The notes: generated by a model not told the origin, from the letters alone. Positions 1-7,134 are shown, numbered from the stretch's first letter. The stretch is 14,747 bases of DNA from Holosporales bacterium (GCA_003503995.1 DOCA01000009.1:1-14747); one strand, 5' to 3'. Translations and numbers: made by a program.

Positions 1-183
1 TTTTCCCGTTACAAGAAGAGTGCGAATTTTCTCAGCTAAGGCTGTCCCTCCAGGTTCCCGTGTCAGTAAATAGGGAATTGATGATTCATTCAAGTAAGTT
101 GAAAGGCGCTTGATTTGGGTAGATTTTCCAGCTCCCTCCCCGCCTTCAAAAGTTATAAAAAGGGGAGTTCCTTTAGTTATCAT
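1..183 (-). CDS. tmk: Thymidylate kinase, N-terminal part (cut by window edge)
   Basis: Thymidylate kinase phosphorylates dTMP to dTDP with ATP in the cytoplasm, a required step for dTTP supply. Only the first 61 codons lie in the window; the gene runs off base 1 in frame. The visible part has the P-loop GGEGAGKS at residues 14-21, directly after the beta strand FITFE, and the family motif TREPGGT at residues 41-47, whose arginine contacts dTMP in known structures. The ATG at 183 lies 3 bp after the dacA stop, so the two are almost certainly co-transcribed and translationally coupled; a G-rich stretch inside the last dacA codons can act as the ribosome site. The order rlpA-dacA-tmk is common in alphaproteobacteria, where holB often follows. 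The P-loop and TREPGGT together make other P-loop kinases unlikely. Confidence 0.93.
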   Translation of the reverse strand, partial: MITKGTPLFITFEGGEGAGKSTQIKRLSTYLNESSIPYLLTREPGGTALAEKIRTLLVTGK

Positions 184-186
184 CCT

Positions 187-1326
187 TTAAGCGCCCCCAA
201 AAACTAAATAATTGAACGCAGAGCCTATACGAGAAAAGAACCCAATTTTTTGAGAAGATTCCCCAGCAATCAAAGGGTATTCTTTCTCAGGTTTTCCAGG
301 GATTTTAACGACAAGCTTTGCGACAGGGGCACCAACAGCAATAGGAGCTTGCAAAGGTGTTTTATAGACCACCTCTACGTTAATATCCTTGATTAAAGCA
401 CGGGGAATCGTAATCGCAACATCTGTTTCACTTACCAAGGGAATTTTATTTTTCACCCCCATCCAAACATCAGCCATTTCAACAGTTTGTCCTGCCGAAT
501 AAAGCATGGTGCTGGCAAAAGCGCGGTAACCATAGGTAATTAGGCGTTTCGAGGCTTGTGCCCTTTGCTTTTTAGTCTTACAACCATTAACAATCATGAG
601 TAGTCGACGACCTTTTTGGATGGTTGAGGCAACTAAGCCATACCCTCCAAGATCTGTGTGACCTGTTTTCAAACCATCACAACCAACCTTTTCAAACAAA
701 AGAGGGTTGCGATTAGGTTGTTTGATATTATTATGTGTGAATTCAGGCTCTTTATACATGCCGTAATACTCGGGAAAATCCATCATCGTTCGTGTTGCAA
801 TCACGGCTAAATCCCGTAATGTCATTTGATGCTCTGGGTCAGGCCAACCCGTTGCATTTGTAAAGTGAGCATCACGAGCACCAATTTCATGGGCTTTCCT
901 GTTCATCATCTCGACAAAAGCTCCCTCAGAACCAGCCACGCCTTCTGCCAGAGCAATAGCGGCATCGTTTCCAGATTGTACAATGACACCCCTTAAAAGA
1001 TCAGACACCGTAACATCGCTTTTAACTCGAATAAACATACGAGAACCTCGCATTTTCCAAGCTTTTGTGCTCACTGTAAAAGTATCTTGTAGGCTTAAAC
1101 GACCTTGTTTAATTTCATTTAAGACCATATAAACCGTCATAATTTTACTCATGGATGACGGAGCAACGAGTTTATCAGCATCCTTTTCATATAAAATCGT
1201 TCCTGTAGTGAGATCGATCAGGAGGGCTTGTTTCGCCTCGGAATTAAAGGACGTAGCTTGAATCTCAAAAGAAAAAAGAAAAGCAACGAGAGTTGCGAAA
1301 AAAGTGAGAGTATTTTTTTTTAACAT
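187..1326 (-). CDS. dacA: D-alanyl-D-alanine carboxypeptidase (PBP5/6 family)
   Basis: A low-molecular-weight penicillin-binding protein that removes the terminal D-Ala from peptidoglycan pentapeptides in the periplasm. The 379-residue product starts with a signal peptide (about residues 1-24, likely cut after IQA). It has all three serine-peptidase S11 motifs: SMSK at 58-61 (nucleophile Ser58, Lys61), SGN at 118-120 and KTG at 220-222. A C-terminal PBP5-type beta domain covers about 275-360, and the last 20 residues form a probable amphipathic membrane anchor. The length is normal for the family. The ATG start follows AAAGGA at good spacing. Codons 3-5 hold a run of nine A (1313-1321), a possible slippage site. 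It sits 48 bp after rlpA and 3 bp before tmk, so these three form one unit. Some alphaproteobacteria call this gene dacC or dacF; the function is clear, the exact symbol less so. Confidence 0.95.
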   Translation of the reverse strand: MLKKNTLTFFATLVAFLFSFEIQATSFNSEAKQALLIDLTTGTILYEKDADKLVAPSSMSKIMTVYMVLNEIKQGRLSLQDTFTVSTKAWKMRGSRMFIRVKSDVTVSDLLRGVIVQSGNDAAIALAEGVAGSEGAFVEMMNRKAHEIGARDAHFTNATGWPDPEHQMTLRDLAVIATRTMMDFPEYYGMYKEPEFTHNNIKQPNRNPLLFEKVGCDGLKTGHTDLGGYGLVASTIQKGRRLLMIVNGCKTKKQRAQASKRLITYGYRAFASTMLYSAGQTVEMADVWMGVKNKIPLVSETDVAITIPRALIKDINVEVVYKTPLQAPIAVGAPVAKLVVKIPGKPEKEYPLIAGESSQKIGFFSRIGSAFNYLVFGGA

Positions 1327-1374
1327 GTGTCCTTTATGTCCTATTCAGTTCAGAGGATTTCCTAAAATTATACA

Positions 1375-2355
1375 TTAGTTTTGTACAACAACAAATGCAT
1401 CCTTTACGTTGCGTATATAAAGTTCATGGAGCATTTTTGTTGTCGCTTCTTTGTTTTTCATGGGTCCCATTAAAACGCGATGGTAACTATTTCCCCCTTC
1501 TTGAACAGGGATAGCTTTACAAGGAACCCGCATACGTGTTGCAACTTTTTGAGCAAAGTTCTGCGCATTAAGCTGTGAACTGTAAGTCCCAACTTGAAGA
1601 TAAGTTCCTTTTGGTAGAACGCCTGAAATGGCATTGGTATTTGCCGTTGAGTAAGTTTGAAAGCGTTTTGGCTTTGGGGGCGGTTTTGTAATTTTTATGG
1701 TTGAATTATTAGAGAAAGCTGCTGGAGCTGGCTTACGAGCAACACGCTTTAAGGTAGTTCCTACGGTTTCTCGTAACGTGTGACCATGGCGGCGGGTATG
1801 GTGCCCATGGGCTGTATAGGGATTACAGTTATTTGGATTATAATTCCGCGCTAACATCATGCTTTCAGCAACCATACATTCAACACGTACATTCACAACA
1901 CCATCATGGTGAAAACCAAGAAGTCTTGAGGCTTTTTCAGAAACATCAATAATGCGCCCTTTTACAAAAGGACCTCGATCATTAACACGCAATTTTATAC
2001 TGCGTCCATTTTTCAAATTAGTCACGCGGACAATAGAAGGTAAAGGAAGGGTTTTATGAGCGGCCGTCATACCATTTTTATCAAAGCGCTCCCCCGTAGA
2101 TGTTTTGCGCCCATGAAAGACATCTCGCCCTCCATAATAAGAGGCCTTTCCCGTTTGAGAATACTCATATTGAGGACGTGGATGGTATCTTCGCCCCTTG
2201 ATTTTATAAGGCTTGTTATATCCTCGCTTAGCGTGTTTTTGAATAGTCGGCGTTCCAGGACCGTAACGGCTTGTGCTACACCCACCAAGAACCAAAAGCG
2301 TCACAAGAAAGCAAGCTTGAAAACACTTAAGAGAAAACAATTTTCTAAAGGACAC
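1375..2355 (-). CDS. rlpA: RlpA-like septal lipoprotein with DPBB and SPOR domains
   Basis: RlpA is an outer-membrane lipoprotein; in Pseudomonas it is a lytic transglycosylase cleaving denuded glycan strands at the septum. The 326-residue product has a lipoprotein signal with lipobox LGGC (Cys26). A double-psi beta-barrel domain spans about 69-162, with the family blocks GKASYYG, TSTGERF, MTAAHKTLPLP, VNDRGPF and RIIDVS; Glu89, His100 and Asp137 match expected active-site positions. A C-terminal SPOR domain (about 248-325), which binds denuded peptidoglycan, follows a basic, histidine-rich linker (His-rich at 183-193). The start is GTG at 2355, preceded by AAAGGG about 10 bases upstream; the next in-frame ATG lies inside the mature part. 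It is first in the unit rlpA-dacA-tmk, so the block serves cell-wall remodelling. The domain order is the standard RlpA order and I am confident of the family. Confidence 0.93.
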   Translation of the reverse strand: MSFRKLFSLKCFQACFLVTLLVLGGCSTSRYGPGTPTIQKHAKRGYNKPYKIKGRRYHPRPQYEYSQTGKASYYGGRDVFHGRKTSTGERFDKNGMTAAHKTLPLPSIVRVTNLKNGRSIKLRVNDRGPFVKGRIIDVSEKASRLLGFHHDGVVNVRVECMVAESMMLARNYNPNNCNPYTAHGHHTRRHGHTLRETVGTTLKRVARKPAPAAFSNNSTIKITKPPPKPKRFQTYSTANTNAISGVLPKGTYLQVGTYSSQLNAQNFAQKVATRMRVPCKAIPVQEGGNSYHRVLMGPMKNKEATTKMLHELYIRNVKDAFVVVQN

Positions 2356-2388
2356 AGGAATTTGTCCCTTTCACACATTAATATTAAA

Positions 2389-2417
2389 ATTATAAAAACA
2401 ACCTTCTTATCCTAGAA
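2389..2417 (-). promoter_or_regulatory. Possible sigma-70-type promoter for rlpA
   Basis: On the minus strand a perfect TATAAT (2389-2394) lies about 34 bp before the rlpA GTG, which would give a short leader containing the AAAGGG ribosome site. The -35 at 17-bp spacing (2412-2417, TTCTAG) is poor. In such AT-rich DNA a TATAAT can arise by chance, so this is tentative. It lies after the ihfB terminator, where a new promoter for the rlpA unit is needed. Confidence 0.4.
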
Positions 2418-2439
2418 GATATAGAGAGGCTTGACCAGC

Positions 2440-2462
2440 AAAAAACCGGCAAAAATACCGGT
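2440..2462 (-). terminator. Intrinsic terminator after ihfB
   Basis: Read on the minus strand, ACCGG (2458-2462) and CCGGT (2445-2449) form a 5-bp GC-rich stem around an 8-base loop, followed by a run of T. It lies about 30 bp after the ihfB stop and before the rlpA leader, so it should separate the two units. Confidence 0.7.
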
Positions 2463-2493
2463 CTTTAAAAATAAATAGAATCTTAAAAAATTA

Positions 2494-2778
2494 TTAAGAA
2501 GCTTGGTTCAAGCGCTGGCGAAGTTGCTTACCAGCCTTAAAGAAAGGAACAGCTTTAGCTGCAACTTTAACGGATTCGCCTGTGCGAGGATTACGCCCAA
2601 TACGACTTTGACGTTCCCTTGTTGTGAAAACACCAAAACCACGAAGTTCGACACGATTTCCCGACGAGAGAGCTTTTGAAATTTCTTGCAAGATCGTGCT
2701 CACACTTTTTTCAGCCTGGTGTGATGTTAATCCTAAATTCATAGATGCAAGTTTTTGAATGAGCTCTGATCGTGTCAT
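2494..2778 (-). CDS. ihfB: Integration host factor subunit beta
   Basis: A DNA-bending protein of the HU/IHF family; IHF (alpha-beta heterodimer) bends DNA at specific sites in recombination, replication and at sigma-54 promoters. The product is 94 residues, the family length. It opens with MTRSELIQKL, typical of the beta subunit, and carries RGFGVF at 46-51 and the DNA-binding arm GRNPRTGE at 61-68 with the intercalating proline at 64; KAVPFFKAGK follows near the C-terminus as in IHF-beta. I chose the ATG at 2778 because AGGGAG lies 6 bases before it. An ATG nine codons upstream adds a basic, non-homologous tail and would place that ribosome site inside the gene. It is monocistronic and divergent from fliK; the shared 180-bp gap holds the fliK sigma-54 promoter. 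HU itself is less likely, because of the N-terminus and the arm context. Confidence 0.93.
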   Translation of the reverse strand: MTRSELIQKLASMNLGLTSHQAEKSVSTILQEISKALSSGNRVELRGFGVFTTRERQSRIGRNPRTGESVKVAAKAVPFFKAGKQLRQRLNQAS

Positions 2779-2854
2779 TGTATTCTCCCTATTTTTATTT
2801 TTCATACGTTATAAGTAAATGGTGACAAACATCTGCAAGAAGGTCAATAGACAT

Positions 2855-2873
2855 TAATAAAATTATTTTATTA
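2855..2873. repeat. AT-only palindrome between ihfB and fliK
   Basis: TAATAAAA and TTTTATTA form perfect 8-bp inverted arms around TTA. The centre is about 39 bp upstream of the -24 GG of the fliK sigma-54 promoter. That is a plausible place for a bending protein or an activator, but there is no match to a known operator and A/T-only palindromes are frequent in such DNA. Confidence 0.4.
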
Positions 2874-2900
2874 CTAATAAAAAACAGATATTTATGCAGC

Positions 2901-2917
2901 TTGGCATGGCACCTGCA
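2901..2917 (+). promoter_or_regulatory. Sigma-54 (-24/-12) promoter of fliK
   Basis: TTGGCATGGCACCTGCA has the invariant GG (2903-2904) and GC (2915-2916) exactly 10 bases apart and agrees closely with the TGGCACG-N4-TTGCA consensus. Transcription would start near 2928, about 30 bases before the fliK ATG. Flagellar hook genes of Caulobacter-type alphaproteobacteria are sigma-54 dependent, so the location fits. Confidence 0.8.
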
Positions 2918-2958
2918 TAAGAAAAAGGAGAGCTTTAACTAACGGAAAGAAATAGACA

Positions 2959-4554
2959 ATGACCTCTTCAATTTTACCTTTTGACCCTCTGATGGACATA
3001 ACCTCTTTAACAAGTCAAACAGGGCTTTTTCCTGTTAAAGTTGAAGCTGGAACTGAGATGGGCAACGAAACTGGAAAGGACTTCCAGGATTCGCTCTTTG
3101 CTTTTGAGGAGGCTACCCCAGCTTCCCTGCAAATTAAAGAAGAGAGCTCTTCTCTCCTGTCACTCCTTAAATTTCAAGCGCCGCCTTCAGAAAAAAAATC
3201 CACCCCTGAGACATCGCAAGAAGTGCTCCCTTCTGAAAAAGGGAAAAGTCTTTCCTCCTCTCCCTCAATCCTTAACACTTTGATAGCCCCACCCCTTCAA
3301 AAAGAGGCTCTTGCTATTAAGGAAGAAGTTGTCTCAACACCTCTTGAAAATGCTGAAGCTATTCTTGACGATGAAGTTTCTATGATAGCCCTGTCTTATG
3401 CGATGGCTCTTCAAGAAAAAGAAAATCACTCTTCAAAACAAAGTCAATTGTTGGGGGGGCAGACGAATGAAGTAGATTTTCCTGCACTCAGCTCTGCTTT
3501 GAGCACTCCGCCTGATTCTGTTCCAACTACAGAGCCTAAGATAATACCTTTAACTCAATTGTCTCAAGAATCAACTCAACACGTAGAGGCGGAAATAAAT
3601 GCCGATACCAAAGAGACTATTTTACCCCTAACGGTAAAAACAACCCCCTCTGCTGCAAAGCAGGGTACTCTTCAAGAGATAAAGACAAAAGACTCTCTAG
3701 GCGCCAATAGCTCGACCACCACAGGAAAGGAAGTAAGCAGCGTTGCTGTACAATCACAAGCTCATTCCGAAGGCAATTTAAGAGAGGGTGATCGGGATTC
3801 TTCTCAAGAAGAAGGAGAGGAACTTAATTCAGAAAATACTAAAGGCAGCTCTTCCTCGAAAGATAGAAAAAGCTCAGGCTCACCCCTTAATCCTCTTTCA
3901 TTTTCAGAAACTCTCTCAAAAGCCCCCTCTTCTTCTAGCGGATCTTCTAGTGCTCAAGCAGGATTGACTTCCCTACAAAGCGGTGCCCTAGAAAGCATTG
4001 AAGGTAAAGATGTTGAGGAAGCCTTCCATCGAGGAAGCGCAAGTATAGATACAAAAACAACGGCAGCACAGTCTACTCAGCCAGCTTCTTCACAGAGCGC
4101 TTTGACTCAAAATGCAAGCCTCCAAGAACAAGTTGCTTTTTCCATTAAAAATAACGCAGCCAAAGGAAAATCAGAGATCAACCTTCAGTTGCGCCCTGAT
4201 AGCTTAGGGCGGTTGAATATCAAAATCGATATTAACAAAGAAGGTCAAACTTTTGTTGTTGTCACAGCCGAGCGCACAGAAACAAGAGATCTCCTCCAAA
4301 AAGACTCTCAACAACTTATGGAACTTCTTGAAAAATCTGACTTAGAAATCAGCGATGACAATATGTCTTACTCCCTTTTTAATGATCAAGAGCGAAAAGA
4401 CTTTGAAGAGCAACGAGCAGACTCTTCTGAGATAGCAACGGGACAAGAAAAAGAAAGCGCTGTGGGTGAGAAATCAACAACACCGCTTATTTCTCTTGGT
4501 ATGAGTGAGATACAGGTTCCTCGACACGGTGGGACTTGGCAAGCCATTGCTTAA
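2959..4554 (+). CDS. fliK: Flagellar hook-length control protein FliK
   Basis: FliK is secreted during hook growth, measures hook length and switches the export gate from hook to filament substrates. The 531-residue product has a long, low-complexity, Ser/Thr/Gln/Glu-rich region (about 1-385) that fits the disordered ruler part. A compact Flg_hook domain follows at about 388-470, with the signature LRPDSLGRLNIKI near residue 410 and a helix rich in RDLLQKDSQQL. Identity rests on the C-terminal domain and on being next to flgD-flgE; the N-terminal part is not conserved in this family. The ATG is preceded by GGAAAG at 9 bases. A sigma-54 promoter lies 42-58 bp upstream. Codons around 3453-3459 contain seven consecutive G, unusual in this AT-rich DNA. 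No transmembrane segment or cleavable signal is seen, as expected for a type III flagellar substrate. Confidence 0.9.
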   Translation: MTSSILPFDPLMDITSLTSQTGLFPVKVEAGTEMGNETGKDFQDSLFAFEEATPASLQIKEESSSLLSLLKFQAPPSEKKSTPETSQEVLPSEKGKSLSSSPSILNTLIAPPLQKEALAIKEEVVSTPLENAEAILDDEVSMIALSYAMALQEKENHSSKQSQLLGGQTNEVDFPALSSALSTPPDSVPTTEPKIIPLTQLSQESTQHVEAEINADTKETILPLTVKTTPSAAKQGTLQEIKTKDSLGANSSTTTGKEVSSVAVQSQAHSEGNLREGDRDSSQEEGEELNSENTKGSSSSKDRKSSGSPLNPLSFSETLSKAPSSSSGSSSAQAGLTSLQSGALESIEGKDVEEAFHRGSASIDTKTTAAQSTQPASSQSALTQNASLQEQVAFSIKNNAAKGKSEINLQLRPDSLGRLNIKIDINKEGQTFVVVTAERTETRDLLQKDSQQLMELLEKSDLEISDDNMSYSLFNDQERKDFEEQRADSSEIATGQEKESAVGEKSTTPLISLGMSEIQVPRHGGTWQAIA

Positions 4555-4563
4555 GATTGCTTA
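4546..4563 (+). repeat. Short direct repeat upstream of the flgD promoter
   Basis: ATTGCTTA occurs at 4546-4553 and 4556-4563, a 10-bp period (one helical turn), overlapping the fliK stop and ending 10 bp before the TTGG of the flgD sigma-54 promoter. It could be chance or a protein contact site; the motif is not repeated before fliK. Confidence 0.3.
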
Positions 4564-4573
4564 TAAAGACAAC

Positions 4574-4590
4574 TTGGCACACTTTTTGCA
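4574..4590 (+). promoter_or_regulatory. Sigma-54 (-24/-12) promoter of flgD-flgE
   Basis: TTGGCACACTTTTTGCA has GG (4576-4577) and GC (4588-4589) exactly 10 bases apart, with TTGGCAC and TTTGCA both consensus. Transcription would start near 4601, about 33 bases before the flgD ATG. It is the better of the two sigma-54 sites in the window. Confidence 0.87.
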
Positions 4591-4633
4591 TCGTTAACAC
4601 TAGAAACAAAAGCGTTTTAAAAGGATAAAAACT

Positions 4634-5773
4634 ATGGCTGGATCAACTGCAGCAACGGCAACCGCTAACCTAATGCGCGATTACACAGGAGATATGGATG
4701 CTCTAAGGCGCAACCAATTCCTTGTGGAACAAAAGCAGCGCAATAATGGAGAGCTCCCTGTCAGTTTTGACAAAGAGGCTGTGGCTGCTAACGCTAAGCA
4801 CTATGCTGATCAAAACCAAGACATTACTCAGATGAACTTTGAAGATTGGTTAAAACTGACTGTTGCTAGCTTTCAAAACCAAGACCCCATGAATCCCAAA
4901 GACCCTGGTGCTGTTGCAACGGAATTTGCCACCATCGGTATGACCATGGGCTTTTCTAAGGTACGCGGAGACGTTGATAAAATGCTAGGTGTTATGAATA
5001 AGGGCATGTCCCTTAGTACCAGCGGGAAAGTTGGACAAGAAGTTGAAGCGCAGTTTGATACCTTTAAATTTAATGGAAAAGATGACGTTAAGCTTGGCTT
5101 TGACCTTCCTGTAAGCACTGCGAAAGTAGAAATAACCGTCCTTGATGAAAATGCGCAATATGTCCATAAAATGGTTCTAAAAGATGGTGAAACAATTCGT
5201 GTTAATGGGAAAGATGAAATTGTTGATCTTGATCTTGGGCGCAATAATGTTTATTGGAACGGCTTAAAAAGCAATGGAACACCTGCAGAATCTGGGAAGT
5301 ATACCTTTAAAGTGCGAGCCTATGATACTGATGGAAGCCTCATTAAAGATCCAAAAACTAATAAACCTTATCAACTTCGCCAGTATGTTACAGGAACCTT
5401 AGAAGCTAGCTTTATTGATTCTAGTAATAATCCAAAAGTTCAAGTGGATGGTATTGAAATGCCATTTGATGCTGTTAGGAAACTATCGGGTCGTGCAGGC
5501 GTTGTCGACAGAAAAACACCAGACGCAGAACACCCCATGCCAACAGCCCTCCAACAACAGCAAGAACTTTGGGATCAAGCAAGAGCCCCCCTCTTTGAGC
5601 GTTATGTCCAAGAAGAGGCAACTTCTCAAGTGATGCAAGAGGATATTGTTGACACCATGAGACGCTTTAATTTGGATTTGCCACGACGTCCTCAAGCAGA
5701 TCCTTTGGAACGCCCTACGATTAGAGCTATGCCAAGTACAAGCGTAAACGGATTTAGTGAGTCACCCTATTAG
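4634..5773 (+). CDS. flgD: Flagellar hook cap / scaffold protein FlgD (long form)
   Basis: FlgD caps the growing hook and guides FlgE assembly. It leaves when hook growth ends. The 379-residue protein contains the FlgD signature in its N-terminal part: DWLKLTVASFQNQDPMNP at 71-88, followed by EFATIGMTMGF. A beta-rich FlgD Ig/tudor-like region follows, about 135-260, with WNGLKSNG and SGKYTFKVRAY strands. Enterobacterial FlgD is about 230 residues. The extra length here comes from about 65 residues before the signature and a C-terminal tail of roughly 110 (270-379), which is Gln/Arg/Pro rich and of unknown role. The ATG has AAAGGAT 7 bases upstream. It is transcribed from its own sigma-54 promoter and continues without a terminator into flgE (49-bp gap). 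The identity is secure from the motif and its neighbours. Confidence 0.9.
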   Translation: MAGSTAATATANLMRDYTGDMDALRRNQFLVEQKQRNNGELPVSFDKEAVAANAKHYADQNQDITQMNFEDWLKLTVASFQNQDPMNPKDPGAVATEFATIGMTMGFSKVRGDVDKMLGVMNKGMSLSTSGKVGQEVEAQFDTFKFNGKDDVKLGFDLPVSTAKVEITVLDENAQYVHKMVLKDGETIRVNGKDEIVDLDLGRNNVYWNGLKSNGTPAESGKYTFKVRAYDTDGSLIKDPKTNKPYQLRQYVTGTLEASFIDSSNNPKVQVDGIEMPFDAVRKLSGRAGVVDRKTPDAEHPMPTALQQQQELWDQARAPLFERYVQEEATSQVMQEDIVDTMRRFNLDLPRRPQADPLERPTIRAMPSTSVNGFSESPY

Positions 5774-5822
5774 AAAGAAATGAATAAAACAAAAAGATGA
5801 CCATAAATTAAGGAGATAAATC

Positions 5823-7109
5823 ATGCCATTTCAAACAGCTTCATCAGCTTTAACATCTATTAAAAAAGCCTTCGATGTTGTGTCAGAAAACATCGCAACA
5901 ACGAAAAACAATGGTGTTAAACCAAAAAGTGTTACTTTTCTCAATACCGTCTCTGGGCGCTTAAATGCGGGTTCTTATACCCCAAACACGGTTGCCGCTG
6001 TTGTGACACAAAACAACAACATTCTAGGGCCTTTGAAAGAAGGAACGGCTGATACTCACTTGGCCTTTGACTCCCCCAAAGGTTATTTTGTAGTAACGGG
6101 AAACAAAAATAATATTCTCGACAATATTCGTTATACTCGTGATGGTGACTTTTCACCAGATGCTGAAGGTAACCTTAAAAATTCTGCTGGTTACTTTCTT
6201 ATGGGCTGGAAATTAGATGATAACGAAGCGATTCCTGCCGGCGTTAATACCAGTGTTATTGACTCTCTTGAAATTGTTAACGTAACCTCTGTTAGTGGAA
6301 CATTTACACCAACAACACAACTTGATGTCCAAGTCAACTTACCAGCTGATGCTATCACAGGTGCCGTTCACACAGTTAACACACGGGTCATTGACTCACT
6401 TGGTATTGGTCACAACGTTCTTTTGACCTACACCAAAACAGCCACCGCTTTGGAGTGGGATCTGACTTTAACGAGTGCGGATGCCGCTGTTGGTGGTCTT
6501 CTTCAAACCAGTGGAGCAAACGCAGGTGCGGCCTATACCAATATGACCATCCAGTTCGATACAGCTGGTAAACTCGTAAGCTATAATGGTGTTGGCGCCG
6601 AAGTCACTCCTCCAACAGCTAGTATTAACTGGGCCTCAACGGCAGCGGCAAACAGTGCCTTAACATTAAATTTTGGAGCTGCAGGTGCTAGTGATGCCAT
6701 TCGCATCATGGGTAACCAAGCTCTAACGGTGAAAAACGATGATAACGGTCGTGGATTCTCAACAGTGGATGGGACATTCATTAGCCCTGAAGGGGATGTC
6801 TTCTCGGTTTTTAGAAACAGTGATAAGCAAAAAACCTATAGGGTTGGTGTTGTTAACTTTAACGCCCCAAACGAATTAGAACCTCAAAGTGGAAATACCT
6901 TTACGGAAACTGGTGCTTCTGGTAACTACGTGCTTGGTAAAGCGAACGATGCTGGTTTTGCTCGTATTATCGCTGGTAAGCTTGAAGGAAACCCCGTTAA
7001 CCTTGCTCAAGAATTAACTCGAATGATTGAACTCCAACACTTGTTTGCGGGTAATACGCGCTCCATTCAAACGGAAGATGAGATGCTCAAAAAACTTGGT
7101 CAAATTTAA
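5823..7109 (+). CDS. flgE: Flagellar hook protein FlgE
   Basis: FlgE polymerises into the flagellar hook outside the cell. The 428-residue product has the axial-protein pattern: an N-terminal D0 helix (1-30, with FDVVSENIATTKNNGVK in place of the usual NNIANxxTxGYK), a second signature YTRDGDFSPDAEGNL at 104-118, a variable surface domain (about 150-300), and a C-terminal D0 helix with LEGNPVNLAQELTRMIELQ at 387-405. Its N-terminal motif departs from the common form, notably SENIA for SNNIA and GVK for GYK, but the C-terminus is canonical. FlgE is preferred over FlgF/FlgG because of its length and because it follows flgD. The ribosome site is strong (AAGGAGAT, 6 bases before the ATG). It probably shares the flgD sigma-54 transcript and ends at the hairpin at 7135. 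Confidence 0.92.
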   Translation: MPFQTASSALTSIKKAFDVVSENIATTKNNGVKPKSVTFLNTVSGRLNAGSYTPNTVAAVVTQNNNILGPLKEGTADTHLAFDSPKGYFVVTGNKNNILDNIRYTRDGDFSPDAEGNLKNSAGYFLMGWKLDDNEAIPAGVNTSVIDSLEIVNVTSVSGTFTPTTQLDVQVNLPADAITGAVHTVNTRVIDSLGIGHNVLLTYTKTATALEWDLTLTSADAAVGGLLQTSGANAGAAYTNMTIQFDTAGKLVSYNGVGAEVTPPTASINWASTAAANSALTLNFGAAGASDAIRIMGNQALTVKNDDNGRGFSTVDGTFISPEGDVFSVFRNSDKQKTYRVGVVNFNAPNELEPQSGNTFTETGASGNYVLGKANDAGFARIIAGKLEGNPVNLAQELTRMIELQHLFAGNTRSIQTEDEMLKKLGQI

Positions 7110-7134
7110 AACCTCACTTTCTTTTTTCACTTTT

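Noticed and set aside
2056..2415. 119-codon open frame on the plus strand across rlpA
   Set aside because: It is antisense to a clear RlpA domain, is rich in Arg/Ser/Leu as expected of shadow frames, and has no family resemblance.
2779..2805. Upstream ATG adding nine codons to ihfB
   Set aside because: The AGGGAG ribosome site falls between the two ATGs and the extra residues do not match IHF-beta N-termini.
4873..5244. 123-codon antisense frame in flgD
   Set aside because: It lies opposite the conserved FlgD signature; Ser/Pro/Arg-rich composition typical of a shadow frame.
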